This document shows positions 55,184 through 64,000 of a stretch of DNA of 64,000 bases, piece by piece; the first letter of the stretch is position 1, and every line of letters begins with the position of its first letter. The position numbers and the translations under genes are program-made. The notes beneath the pieces were generated by a model. The model was given only the letters and a program-made list of their open reading frames with translations. It searched no databases and was not told the origin of the DNA. Source of the DNA: Aureibaculum luteum (GTDB taxonomy: Bacteria > Bacteroidota > Bacteroidia > Flavobacteriales > Flavobacteriaceae); contig NZ_QRGD01000001.1 of assembly GCF_003449015.1 (NCBI RefSeq), positions 434,001 to 498,000 on the forward strand, in the 5' to 3' direction.

Positions 55184-55501
55184 TTATACTAAAGCTTCTA
55201 ATTTTTCAGTGTATGTTGCTTTTGGTGCTACACCAACTTGCTTATCAACCACTTCACCACCTTTAAATATTAAGATAGTAGGTATATTTCTAACACCATA
55301 TTTAGCGGCAAATTCTTGATTTGCATCAACATCAACTTTTACAACAACTGCTTTGCCTTCAAAATCGGCACTTAATTCTTCTACTGTTGGAGCTAACATT
55401 CTACAAGGGCCACACCATGCTGCCCAAAAATCTACTAAAACAGGTTTTTCTGATTTTAATACTACATCCAAAAAGGTAGCATCTGTAACTTCTATTGCCA
55501 T
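55184..55501 (-). CDS. trxA: Thioredoxin
   Basis: A 105-residue thioredoxin of standard length. The active site WCGPC has Cys30 and Cys33 (DFWAAWCGPCRMLAPT), the cis-Pro loop is VRNIPTILIFKGGE, and no signal peptide is present, so it is cytosolic. It supplies reducing power to ribonucleotide reductase, methionine sulfoxide reductases and others. It is monocistronic, with its own terminator downstream. Confidence 0.97.
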   Translation of the reverse strand: MAIEVTDATFLDVVLKSEKPVLVDFWAAWCGPCRMLAPTVEELSADFEGKAVVVKVDVDANQEFAAKYGVRNIPTILIFKGGEVVDKQVGVAPKATYTEKLEALV

Positions 55502-55628
55502 ATTATTTTTTTATAATTGTTATTATTTTTTACACTACAAAAATAGTAATTATTTTACCAAATAGAATAAACTATAATTGCTTTTGCTTATTTTAGTATC
55601 TAAAATAGCTATTTACTTACAAAATAAG

Positions 55629-56582
55629 TTAAAAAACGCCCTGAGCTACCGCTTTAATGTTATCTGATTTACCCATTGAGTAATAATGCAATACCGGTAC
55701 ACCAGCCTTTAACAACTCCTTAGACTGTTGAATACAATACGCTACACCAACCTGTCTTACCGCTTTATTATCTTTGCATTTCTCAACTTCTTTTATCAGT
55801 TCTTCTGGCAAATCAATTTTAAATACTTGCGGTAACAATTGTAAATGTCGTTTTACAGCAATCGGTTTAATTCCCGGAATTATAGGCACCATAATTCCTT
55901 CTTTTCTTGCAGCAGCAACAAACTCAAAATACTTTTTATTGTCAAAAAACATTTGGGTTACTACATAATCTGCACCCGCATCTACTTTTTGTTTTAACCT
56001 TTTTAAATCGGTTTGTAAAGATGGAGCCTCTAAATGCTTTTCAGGATACCCCGCTACACCAATACAGAAATCTGCTTTGTCATCTACATCAATTACATCA
56101 TGTAAATATTTACCCGCATTTAAGTTTTGAATTTGACTTACCAATTCTGTTGCAAAAGTATGACCACCATTGGTCGACTTAAAATATTGCTCGTGTTTCA
56201 TAGCATCTCCTCTAAGAGCCATTACGTTTTCAATACCCAAATAATGACAATCGACCAACAGATATTCCGTTTCTTCTTTAGTAAAACCTCCACATAAAAC
56301 ATGCGGAACCGTATCAACGTTATATTTGTGTTTTATAGCCGCACAAATACCAACGGTTCCCGGACGCATCCTAGTCGTTTTTCTATCTAACAGTCCACCT
56401 TTATCAATATAAATATATTCTTCCCTAGACGTTGTAACATCTATAAAGGGAGGTTTAAACTCCATCAAAGGATCTATATTATTATATAACTCTTGAATGT
56501 TTTTACCCTTTTGTGGTGGGATAATTTCAAAAGAAAATAATGTTTTCCCTTTTGCTTGTGCTATGTGTTCTGTTATTTTCAT
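55629..56582 (-). CDS. metF: Methylenetetrahydrofolate reductase
   Basis: A 317-residue FAD enzyme that reduces 5,10-methylene-THF to 5-methyl-THF, the methyl donor of methionine synthase. It shows FSFEIIPPQKGKNIQELY at the N-terminus (catalytic Glu region), ENVMALRGDAM, CIGVAGYPEKHLEAPS, VTQMFFDNKKYFEFV and VPIIPGIKPI, the usual TIM-barrel series. It is the last gene of the methionine operon and overlaps the small ORF before it by 4 bp, so it is translated with it and should be controlled by the upstream SAM riboswitch. Confidence 0.96.
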   Translation of the reverse strand: MKITEHIAQAKGKTLFSFEIIPPQKGKNIQELYNNIDPLMEFKPPFIDVTTSREEYIYIDKGGLLDRKTTRMRPGTVGICAAIKHKYNVDTVPHVLCGGFTKEETEYLLVDCHYLGIENVMALRGDAMKHEQYFKSTNGGHTFATELVSQIQNLNAGKYLHDVIDVDDKADFCIGVAGYPEKHLEAPSLQTDLKRLKQKVDAGADYVVTQMFFDNKKYFEFVAAARKEGIMVPIIPGIKPIAVKRHLQLLPQVFKIDLPEELIKEVEKCKDNKAVRQVGVAYCIQQSKELLKAGVPVLHYYSMGKSDNIKAVAQGVF

Positions 56583-56815
56583 TTTTTTAGTAATTCATTT
56601 ACGGCTTCAAAAGTGCCATCATATTCCCAATAAATCCATCGACCATCTATATAATCGGTTAATATATATTTTTCACTTACCGATTTAATTCTTGAAAGTG
56701 CAACCAATTTTCTTGAAAATCCTTCAACAGTAACCTGCTCAGTTACCTCTTTATTTTCTTTGTCGTAACCATGTACAACGATATGACTTCCTAAATTTAA
56801 TTCAATAAATTTCAT
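56579..56815 (-). CDS. Small unrecognised protein in the methionine operon
   Basis: A 78-residue cytosolic protein with four or five predicted strands and a C-terminal helix (KFIELNLGSHIVVHGYDKE ... WIYWEYDGTFEAVNELLKK). It starts 5 bp after the metH stop and overlaps metF by 4 bp (ATGA), so it is a genuine gene translated with its neighbours. I do not know the family. The position suggests a helper of the methionine cycle, but that is inference from location only. Confidence 0.7.
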   Translation of the reverse strand: MKFIELNLGSHIVVHGYDKENKEVTEQVTVEGFSRKLVALSRIKSVSEKYILTDYIDGRWIYWEYDGTFEAVNELLKK

Positions 56816-56820
56816 TGTAT

Positions 56821-59505
56821 TTAATCTTCTGCCAAATTAGGATTCAACCATTTTCTAGCTTCATCAAGTGGTATATTTCTACGTTTTGCATAGCTCATCA
56901 ATTGATCTTCTTTTATTTTTCCTAGACCAAAATACTTAGCATCTTCATTACCAAAATAATAACCAGATACACTTGAAGCTGGCCACATAGCAAGACTGTC
57001 TGTGAGTTGCATTCCAATATTTTCCTCAACATTTAAAAGCTCCCAAATGGTTCTTTTTTCAAGATGATCTGGGCAAGCAGGATAGCCTGGTGCCGGACGA
57101 ATACCTTTGTAACTTTCTTTTATCATCTCTTCGTTAGATAAGTGTTCATTAGCATCATATCCCCAATAGTCAGTTCTAACTTTTTCGTGTATATATTCTG
57201 CAAAAGCTTCTGCTAGCCTATCCGCTAATGCCTTTACCATAATGGCATTATAATCATCTAAATTATCTTGAAACTCCTGAACAATCTCATCGGTTCCAAA
57301 ACCTGTTGTAACGGCAAAACATCCCATATAATCTTGTTTACCACTCTCTTTGGGGGCTATAAAATCAGCTAACGCATAACTTGGAATCCCCTCACGTCTT
57401 TTAAGCTGTTGTCTTAACGTAATAAATGAATTTACAGCTTTTCCATTTTCGTCATAAATTTCAATATCATCGTCATTTATAGCACTTGCAGGAAACAAAC
57501 CGAAAATAGCTTTGCCTTCTAAAAGTTTTTCATCAAAAATACGCTTTAATAAAACCTGTGCTTCTTCATAAATTACAGTGGCTTGTTCACCCACAACAGC
57601 ATCAGTTAATATATCAGGAAATTTTCCATGGAGTTCCCAACTTCTAAAAAAGGGGCTCCAATCGATATAATCCTTTAAAAGACTTAAATCAAAATCTTCA
57701 ATAATTGTAACCCCTAATTTTTTGGGCTTTGTAATCGCTGTATGCTTCCAATCTATCTTGTACTTTCTCGATCTTGCAACTTCTATAGTAGTGTATTCTT
57801 TAGCTTTCTTTCGATTTAAAAAATTCTCTCTAAATTTATCGTACTCTTCTCTAATTTGTTTTTTAAAGGCTTCATTATTCTTGTCTAACAGATTACCAAC
57901 AACAGTTACTGCCCTTGACGCATCGTTAATATGCACTACTGTATTGTTGTACTTTGGCGAAATTTTGACTACAGTATGAGCCTTTGACGTTGTTGCCCCA
58001 CCAATCAATAACGGAATGGTCATTCCGCTCTTTTCCATCTCTTCTGCCAAAAAGGTCATCTCGTCTAAGGATGGTGTAATTAGACCACTTAAACCGATGG
58101 CATCTACCTTATGTTTTATAGCTTCAGCAATAATTTTTTCTGGCGGTACCATCACACCTAAGTCAACAATATCATAATTGTTACACGCTAAAACAACAGC
58201 AACAATATTTTTACCAATATCATGTACATCGCCCTTTACAGTGGCCATTAAAATTTTCCCTATACCTTCTTTTGGAGCTTTAGGATCTTTTGCAGCTTCA
58301 ATATATGGTTGTAAATAGGCTACTGCCTTTTTCATTACTCGTGCTGATTTTACCACTTGTGGTAAAAACATTTTTCCATTACCAAAAAGATCACCAACCA
58401 CATTCATTCCGGTCATTAAATTAATTTCAATAACTTCTATCGGTCTTTCAGCAGTAAGTCTCGCTTCTTCTACATCTTCGATAATAAAGGCATCAATTCC
58501 TTTAACCAAGGCATGTGTAATTCTATCTTGCAACGGATCATTTCGCCATAGATTTTTCGTAACATCATCTACCTTATCTTTTCCAACTACGGTTTCTGCA
58601 AATTCTAATAATCGCTCTGTAGCATCGTCTCGTTTATCAAATAACACATCTTCAACACGCTCTAATAAATCTTTAGGAATATCATCATAAACCTCTAACA
58701 TCGTTGGATTTACAATACCCATGGTCATTCCATGTTGAATAGCATGGTACAAAAAGGCAGCATTAATAGCTTCTCTTACAGGATTGTTTCCTCTAAACGA
58801 AAAAGAGACATTACTTACACCACCACTTACATTTGCATGCGGTAGGTTTTCACGAATCCATTTTGTTGCTTTAAAAAAATCAAGTGCATTTAGTCTGTGC
58901 TCTTCTAATCCAGTTGCTACTGGAAAAATATTTGGATCAAAAATAATATCTTGAGCTGGGAATCCAACTTTGTCAACCAAAACATCATAAGAACGTTTAC
59001 AAATTTCAATTCTTCGTTCGTAAGTATCCGCTTGTCCATCTTCATCAAATGCCATTACTATTACGGCCGCACCATAACGTTTTACCAATTTTGCATGATA
59101 AATAAATTGTTCTTCACCCTCTTTTAAACTAATAGAATTTACAACTCCTTTACCTTGTACTACTTTTAGTCCGGCTTCTATAATGTTCCATTTTGAGCTA
59201 TCAATCATTACGGGAACACGAGCAATATCTGGTTCTGAAGCAATAAGATGTAAAAATTTCACCATTGCCTGCTCACCATCTAACATGCCCTCATCCATAT
59301 TAACATCGATAATTTGAGCACCACCTTCTACTTGATCTCTAGCAACACTTAAGGCTTCATCAAATTTTTCTTCTTTAATTAACCTCAAAAATTTACGAGA
59401 ACCTGTAACATTGGTTCGTTCACCAACATTTACAAAGTTACTTTCTGGCGTAAGAATTAAGGGTTCTAAACCAGATAAGGTTAAATATTTATTTTCGTTT
59501 TTCAT
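56821..59505 (-). CDS. metH: Methionine synthase, folate, cobalamin and reactivation domains
   Basis: An 894-residue cobalamin-dependent methionine synthase that lacks the homocysteine domain. The order is a pterin-binding domain (about 1-320: [32 protein letters not shown]), a cobalamin cap and Rossmann domain (about 330-560) with the cobalt-ligand motif [11 protein letters not shown] (His428), and an AdoMet-binding reactivation domain (about 560-894; [12 protein letters not shown]). The missing homocysteine/zinc domain is encoded separately at 59784-60794, with the 93-residue ABM gene in between. The two proteins together replace one MetH of about 1,230 residues, an arrangement common in Flavobacteriia. 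Confidence 0.95.
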   Translation of the reverse strand: MKNENKYLTLSGLEPLILTPESNFVNVGERTNVTGSRKFLRLIKEEKFDEALSVARDQVEGGAQIIDVNMDEGMLDGEQAMVKFLHLIASEPDIARVPVMIDSSKWNIIEAGLKVVQGKGVVNSISLKEGEEQFIYHAKLVKRYGAAVIVMAFDEDGQADTYERRIEICKRSYDVLVDKVGFPAQDIIFDPNIFPVATGLEEHRLNALDFFKATKWIRENLPHANVSGGVSNVSFSFRGNNPVREAINAAFLYHAIQHGMTMGIVNPTMLEVYDDIPKDLLERVEDVLFDKRDDATERLLEFAETVVGKDKVDDVTKNLWRNDPLQDRITHALVKGIDAFIIEDVEEARLTAERPIEVIEINLMTGMNVVGDLFGNGKMFLPQVVKSARVMKKAVAYLQPYIEAAKDPKAPKEGIGKILMATVKGDVHDIGKNIVAVVLACNNYDIVDLGVMVPPEKIIAEAIKHKVDAIGLSGLITPSLDEMTFLAEEMEKSGMTIPLLIGGATTSKAHTVVKISPKYNNTVVHINDASRAVTVVGNLLDKNNEAFKKQIREEYDKFRENFLNRKKAKEYTTIEVARSRKYKIDWKHTAITKPKKLGVTIIEDFDLSLLKDYIDWSPFFRSWELHGKFPDILTDAVVGEQATVIYEEAQVLLKRIFDEKLLEGKAIFGLFPASAINDDDIEIYDENGKAVNSFITLRQQLKRREGIPSYALADFIAPKESGKQDYMGCFAVTTGFGTDEIVQEFQDNLDDYNAIMVKALADRLAEAFAEYIHEKVRTDYWGYDANEHLSNEEMIKESYKGIRPAPGYPACPDHLEKRTIWELLNVEENIGMQLTDSLAMWPASSVSGYYFGNEDAKYFGLGKIKEDQLMSYAKRRNIPLDEARKWLNPNLAED

Positions 59506-59787
59506 TTATTTATAATGTTCTACAATTGGAAAAGGCTCATAATAATGATGTAATAATGCTTTCCAATCTTGATACTCTGGTGATTTTCTAAAGCCAACTT
59601 CGTGATCTTCTATAGTATTCCAGTTTACTAATAATATATATTTATCTTCTTGCTCAATACATTTTTTAAGCTGATGAGAAACATATCCATTTTTAGATGC
59701 TATTATTTTTTGAGCTACGTTAAAACTAATCTCAAAATCTTTAGACCATCCTTTCTTAATATGTAAAATAGCCACTTCTAAAATCAT
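59506..59787 (-). CDS. ABM-domain (antibiotic biosynthesis monooxygenase-like) small protein
   Basis: A 93-residue dimeric alpha-beta barrel-type protein. EVAILHIKKGWSKDFEISFN, NGYVSHQLKKCIEQEDKYI and LLVNWNTIEDHEVGFRKSPE are typical of the ABM family, whose members include quinol monooxygenases, haem degraders and proteins with no known reaction. It overlaps the homocysteine-domain gene by 4 bp and abuts the next metH gene (the metH start follows its stop directly), so it lies exactly at the break point of the split methionine synthase. A redox or structural role in that enzyme is an inference. Confidence 0.85.
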   Translation of the reverse strand: MILEVAILHIKKGWSKDFEISFNVAQKIIASKNGYVSHQLKKCIEQEDKYILLVNWNTIEDHEVGFRKSPEYQDWKALLHHYYEPFPIVEHYK

Positions 59788-60794
59788 AAGGTTTGTTCTA
59801 AAACGCTCCTAGGTTTATATTTCTTTGCAACCTCTGCAATGGCTTTAATATGCTCAGGGTTTGTACCACAGCACCCTCCAATAATATTTATCAAATTATC
59901 TTTTAGATAGCTTTCAATTAAGGCTTGCATTTCTTCAGGAGTTTCGTCATATTCACCGAAGGCATTAGGTAAACCTGCATTTGGGTGAGCAGAGGTAAGA
60001 AAAGATGTTGTTCTAGATAACCTTTGCATATAAGGTTTTAACTGATCTGCTCCTAAAGCACAATTAAATCCTACACTTAGGATTGGAATATGAGAAATTG
60101 AAATTAAAAAAGCTTCAACAGTTTGGCCTGACAGCGTTCTCCCTGAAGCATCCGTAATTGTTCCTGATACCATAATTGGAATGTCTATATTCTTCTCTTC
60201 TTTAACCTGTTCAATTGCAAATAAAGCCGCTTTAGCATTTAAGGTATCAAACACGGTTTCTACTAGCAACAAATCTACACCACCGTCAATTAAAGCCTCT
60301 ACTTGTTGTTTATAAGCAATACGCAACTCATCAAAAGTTACTGCTCTAAAAGATGGGTCATTAACGTCTGGAGACATACTTGCCGTACGGTTTGTTGGCC
60401 CAATTGAACCTGCTACAAACCTAGGCTTATTTGGTTCTTTTTCTGTATATGCCTCAGCAACTTCTTTCGCCAATTTAGCAGATTCAAAATTCAGTTCATA
60501 TACAATGTCTTGTAAATCATAATCCGCCATAGCGATTGTGGTTCCTGAAAATGTATTGGTCTCAATAATGTCTGCTCCAACATCAAAATACTTGGCATGA
60601 ATATCTTTAATTGCCTGTGGCTGGGTAATTGACAACAAGTCATTGTTCCCTTTTAATGGTAAGTGAAAATCTTTAAAACGTTCTCCTCTAAAGTCTTCTT
60701 CTGAAAATTTATATTGCTGTAACATGGTACCCATGGCACCATCTAATACTAAAATTCTTTTTTCTAATTCTTGTCGAATATTTTTCATCTGCAT
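59784..60794 (-). CDS. metH: Methionine synthase, homocysteine S-methyltransferase domain
   Basis: A 336-residue zinc enzyme module that activates homocysteine for methylation. It shows LVLDGAMGTMLQ at the N-terminus, ETNTFSGTTIAMADYDL, AGSIGPTNRTASMSPDV, and the zinc ligands VGFNCALG and IIGGCCGTNPEHI near the end. It corresponds to domain 1 of single-chain MetH and needs the cobalamin-bearing partner encoded downstream. It is the first gene of the operon; the SAM riboswitch lies in its leader. Start ATG 60794 or, two codons on, 60788. Confidence 0.95.
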   Translation of the reverse strand: MQMKNIRQELEKRILVLDGAMGTMLQQYKFSEEDFRGERFKDFHLPLKGNNDLLSITQPQAIKDIHAKYFDVGADIIETNTFSGTTIAMADYDLQDIVYELNFESAKLAKEVAEAYTEKEPNKPRFVAGSIGPTNRTASMSPDVNDPSFRAVTFDELRIAYKQQVEALIDGGVDLLLVETVFDTLNAKAALFAIEQVKEEKNIDIPIMVSGTITDASGRTLSGQTVEAFLISISHIPILSVGFNCALGADQLKPYMQRLSRTTSFLTSAHPNAGLPNAFGEYDETPEEMQALIESYLKDNLINIIGGCCGTNPEHIKAIAEVAKKYKPRSVLEQTL

Positions 60795-60885
60795 ATTTTT
60801 TATATCAGTTCATGATTTACCCTTCCTTTTTAGGATAATTAAAATATATGTGTTCGCAAGAATCGTGGAGTTTGAAAATCTCGTA

Positions 60886-61040
60886 GTTATCTAGCCTAAA
60901 TTTATAGTTTTACACTAAAAACCCTAAAACAACTGTGGTTCTAGGAAGAGTAGAATGTAGCACCTTCTTTATTCTGAGAAATCAGAAAAAGGGTTGCTAA
61001 GGTTTCATAGGGTCTAATCCCTCCACCTTTCTTGATAACA
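60886..61040 (-). promoter_or_regulatory. SAM-I (S-box) riboswitch in the methionine operon leader
   Basis: On the minus strand the leader reads TGTTATCAAG, AAGGTGGAGGGATTAGACCC, TATGAAACCTTAGCAACCC and later AAGGTGCTACATTC, the ordered conserved core of the S-box aptamer. P1 closes as GTTATC/GATAAC (near 61039-61034 and 60891-60886). An additional hairpin CCTAGAAC/GTTTTAGG would be P4. It lies about 90 bp upstream of the homocysteine-domain metH gene. SAM binding should reduce expression of the metH-metF operon. I could not resolve a terminator or ribosome-site switch in the 90 bp that follow. Confidence 0.92.
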
Positions 61041-61099
61041 TATATTAAAGAACTAATACTTAGGCACAAAATAAAGCAATAAATAACTTAAAACCAATT

Positions 61100-61990
61100 T
61101 TATTCAAACAAATCTGAAGACAAATATCGGTCACCTATATCGCATATTATGGCAACGATCACCCCTTTTTCAATAGTCTCAGCAATTTTTAAGGCAGCAC
61201 TAACTGAACCTCCGCTGCTCATACCTGCAAAGACACCTTCTTCTTTCGCCAATCTATTTGCTATAATTCTAGCCTCTTTTTCGCTTACCTCTACAATAGT
61301 ATCTACTTTTGATCTGTTAAAGATTTTAGGTAAGTATTCTTCTGGCCATTTTCTGATACCAGGAATTTTTGCTCCATCTGCAGGCTGAGCACCTACTATT
61401 TCAATGTCTTTATTTTGTTCTTTTAAATAGGTAGAAACGCCCATAATAGTTCCCGTTGTACCCATCGCAGACACAAAATGTGTTATTTCTCCTTCTGTGT
61501 CTTTCCAAATTTCCGGACCCGTAGTTTTGTAGTGAGCTTTCCAATTATCGTCATTAGAAAACTGATTAAGCATAAAGTATCCTTTCTCTTTTTCTAGTTG
61601 AATGGCTAAATCGCGAGCCCCTTCAATGCCATTATCGGCAGGAGTTAAAATTAATTCTGCTCCGTATGCTCGCATCGTTTTGATTCGTTCTTCTGTAGAA
61701 TTCTCGGGCATAACCAATATCATATTTAATCCCAAAAGCTTTGCAATAAAAGCTAAGGCAATCCCCGTATTTCCACTAGTAGCTTCAACCAATGTATCTC
61801 CTTTACTAATGTCACCACGTTTTAATGCTTCGTTAACCATGTTAAATGCCGCACGATCTTTAACACTACCTCCAGGGTTTTTCCCTTCTAATTTCAAGAA
61901 AAGACGTACCTTTTTATTTGAAGTAATATTTTTTGCTTCTATTAAGGGTGTATTACCAATAATATCAATTATAGTTTCACTTTGAATCAT
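61100..61990 (-). CDS. cysM: Cysteine synthase (O-acetylserine sulfhydrylase)
   Basis: A 296-residue PLP enzyme that makes cysteine from O-acetylserine and sulfide. The PLP Lys44 is in NPGGSVKDRAAF, the substrate loop in EATSGNTGIALAF, the phosphate-binding Gly loop in SAMGTTGTIMG and the C-terminal loop in FAGMSSGGSVSAAL. The length and KIPGIRKW fit the CysM-like type. It overlaps the serine acetyltransferase gene by 14 bp, so both steps are made together. Confidence 0.95.
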   Translation of the reverse strand: MIQSETIIDIIGNTPLIEAKNITSNKKVRLFLKLEGKNPGGSVKDRAAFNMVNEALKRGDISKGDTLVEATSGNTGIALAFIAKLLGLNMILVMPENSTEERIKTMRAYGAELILTPADNGIEGARDLAIQLEKEKGYFMLNQFSNDDNWKAHYKTTGPEIWKDTEGEITHFVSAMGTTGTIMGVSTYLKEQNKDIEIVGAQPADGAKIPGIRKWPEEYLPKIFNRSKVDTIVEVSEKEARIIANRLAKEEGVFAGMSSGGSVSAALKIAETIEKGVIVAIICDIGDRYLSSDLFE

Positions 61991-62747
61991 CGTCTCTCGT
62001 TCTTATTTTAAATTCTTTTTGATAGGTTAAGATTGAGTTTTCAGGAACTGATTCCGTAAGACAAACATTTGCACCTATGATACTGTTAGCTCCCACAACA
62101 ACATCACCACCTAGAATAGTAGCATTGGCATAAATAATGACATTATCTTCAATAGTAGGATGTCTTTTCGTTCTCGCCAAACTCTTTTTTACTTGAATTC
62201 CACCCAGCGTAACACCTTGATATATTTTTACATTATTTTTTATAACTGATGATTCACCAATTACAATTCCAGTGGCGTGGTCTATAAAAAATGAATCACC
62301 AATAGTGGCACCAGGATGGATATCTACTCCCGTTAACCCATGCCCATATTCACTCATCATTCTTGGTAAAATGGGGACTTTTAATTTATAAAGTTCATGA
62401 CTTAATCTATAAATGGCAGTAGCATGAAATCCTGGATAAGCCAAATACACCTCTTCTAAACTTTCTGCCGCAGGGTCATTTTCTTCTATAGTCTTGGCAT
62501 CTAAGTTCAATTTGTATTGAATGGTTTCAAACTTCGATTGAAATTCTTCCCAAAGTTGCGGATTACCAATCACATTTAGTTTATCTGTAATTTTTAAAAA
62601 CGTAATTTTTAAAAATTCATAATTTTCAGCCTTAAAAACGCTATCAAACAAACTATAAAAAAGTTTTTTGGTAAATACTTCTACAGTATCTTTTAGACAG
62701 ATATTGTAATTTCTAAGTTGTGGCTTTTCCTGAGAATGTAATTGCAT
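61977..62747 (-). CDS. cysE: Serine O-acetyltransferase
   Basis: A 256-residue enzyme that activates serine with acetyl-CoA. A helical N-terminal half is followed by the left-handed beta-helix: GVDIHPGATIGDSFFIDHAT followed by GIVIGE, VKIYQGVTLGGIQ and VIIYANATILGGDVVVGANS. The catalytic Asp and His are in FIDHATG. The longer N-terminus matches the EpsC-like Bacteroidota type. It is the upstream gene of the cysE-cysM pair. Confidence 0.94.
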   Translation of the reverse strand: MQLHSQEKPQLRNYNICLKDTVEVFTKKLFYSLFDSVFKAENYEFLKITFLKITDKLNVIGNPQLWEEFQSKFETIQYKLNLDAKTIEENDPAAESLEEVYLAYPGFHATAIYRLSHELYKLKVPILPRMMSEYGHGLTGVDIHPGATIGDSFFIDHATGIVIGESSVIKNNVKIYQGVTLGGIQVKKSLARTKRHPTIEDNVIIYANATILGGDVVVGANSIIGANVCLTESVPENSILTYQKEFKIRTRDDDSK

Positions 62748-62856
62748 AAATTAAAAACAGATTAAAGTGTTTGACTATAAAATTATTTAACACAAAGGTA
62801 TTAAGTTTAAGCATTTACAACACCACTTCAATTCAGATTTTATAAAAAATCTTAAC

Positions 62857-63177
62857 TTAAGATTCTGGTGCCAATTCAATTTCTAAACCATGTAACTCTT
62901 TTGTTATTGGTATTTGGCATCCAAGTCTACTATTATCTTTTACATGAAACGCTTCAGATAGCATTGCTTCTTCTTCATCTTCCATATCAGATATACTATG
63001 ATCAGATAAAATATAACATTGACATGATGCACACATAGCCATACCGCCACAAGTACCTTCTACAGGAAGTTCGTATGATTTACAAACTTCCATTATATTC
63101 ATTGCCATATCAGTCGGTGCAAGTACCTCATGAATTACACCTTCTCTGTCTTTTATTTTTATATTTATGTCAACCAT
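62857..63177 (-). CDS. 2Fe-2S ferredoxin
   Basis: A 106-residue adrenodoxin-type ferredoxin. Cluster ligands are Cys43, Cys49 and Cys52 (GTCGGMAMCASCQC) and Cys87 (RLGCQIP). An acidic helix (SDMEDEEEAM) would bind the reductase. It begins 2 bp after the stop of the ferredoxin-NADP reductase gene, so the two form an electron-transfer pair. Possible client enzymes are not in the window. Confidence 0.94.
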   Translation of the reverse strand: MVDINIKIKDREGVIHEVLAPTDMAMNIMEVCKSYELPVEGTCGGMAMCASCQCYILSDHSISDMEDEEEAMLSEAFHVKDNSRLGCQIPITKELHGLEIELAPES

Positions 63178-63179
63178 CT

Positions 63180-64000
63180 CTAAATTATCGATTTAACTAC
63201 TACTTTTGGTGCCTCTTTACGACTACCATCAAAACCATCAATACCACTAACTGTAGTGTATTTCATAACATGTTTTTTACCAGGGTTAATAATTTTAAAT
63301 GCTGATTGGCACATTAAAGTAGCCTCATGAAATCCACATAAAATTAACTTCAATTTACCTGGATAGGTATTTACGTCACCAATAGCAAAAACACCTGGAA
63401 TATTCGTTTGATAGTCAAAAGTATCCACTTTTATTGCATTTTTTTCAATGTCTAATCCCCAATTACCAATTGGTCCTAATTTAGGTGACAATCCGAAAAG
63501 CGGAATAAAATGATCTGTTTCAATACGTTCTTCTTTGCCATCTTTAAGCACTGATACCGCTTCTACTTTATCTTCACCATGCAACTTGATTACTTCGGCT
63601 GGTGTTACTAAATTAATTTTTCCTAATATTTTTAATTTTTGAACTGTATCTACAGAATCTAATGCTCCTCTAAATTCATTTCTTCTATGGACTAAGGTAA
63701 CTTCACTTGCTACATCTGCTAGAAAAATTGCCCAATCTAAGGCAGAATCTCCACCACCAGAAATTACTACTTTTTTATTTCTATACACCTCAGGATCTTT
63801 AATAAAATACTCAACCCCTTTATCTTCATAAAAAGTGATTTTTTCAATTAAAGGCTTACGTGGTTCAAAACTTCCTAATCCTCCAGCAATTGCTACGACT
63901 GGAGCTTGATGTTTTGTACCTCTATTTGTAGTAACAATAAACGTACCATCTTCTTGTTTGTCGATAGTTTCTGCACGTTCACCTAAAGTAAACCCTGGTT
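63180..64000 (-). CDS. Ferredoxin-NADP reductase (thioredoxin-reductase-like), 5' end missing
   Basis: The frame is open to the window edge, so the N-terminus is missing; the GTG-like start at 63788 is internal. Seen in order are QGFTLGERAE, VVAIAGGLGSFEPRKP (end of the FAD part), the NADP-binding KKVVISGGGDSALDWAIFLAD, HRRNEFRGALDS, and VFAIGDVNTYPGKLKLILCGF. It lacks the CxxC pair of thioredoxin reductases in the NADP domain, as in the YumC-type ferredoxin-NADP reductases. The ferredoxin gene follows 2 bp downstream. Confidence 0.88.
   Translation of the reverse strand, partial: PGFTLGERAETIDKQEDGTFIVTTNRGTKHQAPVVAIAGGLGSFEPRKPLIEKITFYEDKGVEYFIKDPEVYRNKKVVISGGGDSALDWAIFLADVASEVTLVHRRNEFRGALDSVDTVQKLKILGKINLVTPAEVIKLHGEDKVEAVSVLKDGKEERIETDHFIPLFGLSPKLGPIGNWGLDIEKNAIKVDTFDYQTNIPGVFAIGDVNTYPGKLKLILCGFHEATLMCQSAFKIINPGKKHVMKYTTVSGIDGFDGSRKEAPKVVVKSII

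Overview
The window looks like chromosome from a Flavobacteriaceae-type Bacteroidota. The evidence is its low G+C, Bacteroidota-style -7 boxes (TAnnTTTG) where promoters can be seen, many small lipoproteins and Sec-exported proteins, a BlaI/M56 regulatory pair with TonB-like domains, a LytS/LytTR two-component pair, a methionine synthase split over two genes under a SAM riboswitch, and DUF58/thioredoxin housekeeping genes. Every call comes from reading the sequence by eye; no database search was possible.

Layout. (1) 1-7.2 kb is the end of an alpha-mannoside degradation cluster: a partial six-hairpin glycosidase, a GH38 alpha-mannosidase cut by an in-frame TAA, and a GH92 alpha-mannosidase with an internal PA14 domain. 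(2) 7.3-10.1 kb holds a flippase-like membrane protein, a family 2 glycosyltransferase and a Bax-inhibitor-1/YccA protein. These are followed by a 268-bp tandem duplication that contains the relic of a lost gene. (3) 10.5-14.9 kb is a minus-strand operon: BlaI-type repressor, M56/BlaR1-type protease with a TonB-like tail, TPR protein and TonB-like lipoprotein. It diverges from a DUF456 gene across a perfect 40-bp palindrome. (4) 15.4-36.4 kb is a long plus-strand run of mostly unrecognised genes: a LytS/LytTR pair, then exported, lipid-anchored or membrane proteins (PH-like, WG-repeat, DKNYY-like, LRR, zinc ribbon, MANRSYL-type). It includes a clear homologue of leptospiral LipL32. Several families occur twice or more and at least one gene is frameshifted, as in rapidly diversifying accessory DNA. 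(5) 36.7-52.3 kb is a second glycan or glycoconjugate degradation cluster: three GH116-like enzymes (one Tat-exported and interrupted by an in-frame TAA), a GH172/DUF2961 protein, a GH117-like beta-propeller, an unrecognised alpha/alpha-barrel protein, an EEP-fold phosphodiesterase, a DUF6786-like protein and a metallophosphoesterase. No SusC/SusD pair lies in the window. (6) 52.4-64 kb is mostly housekeeping on the minus strand: serine hydrolase, tRNA-Asp, DUF58, trxA, the methionine operon (riboswitch, metH domain 1, ABM-domain gene, metH remainder, small ORF, metF), cysM, cysE, a 2Fe-2S ferredoxin and a partial ferredoxin-NADP reductase.

How it fits together. The two sugar clusters would act in the periplasm or at the cell surface to trim alpha-mannosides and beta-linked glycosides or glycolipids. 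The sulfur-amino-acid genes form a coherent block: serine activation, cysteine synthesis, then homocysteine methylation fed by MetF and shut down by SAM through the riboswitch. The least understood part is 18.6-36.4 kb. The most unusual observations are the LipL32 homologue in a Bacteroidota context, the two glycosidase genes each broken by a clean in-frame TAA, the 40-bp palindromic operator, and a duplicated structured element downstream of tRNA-Asp.
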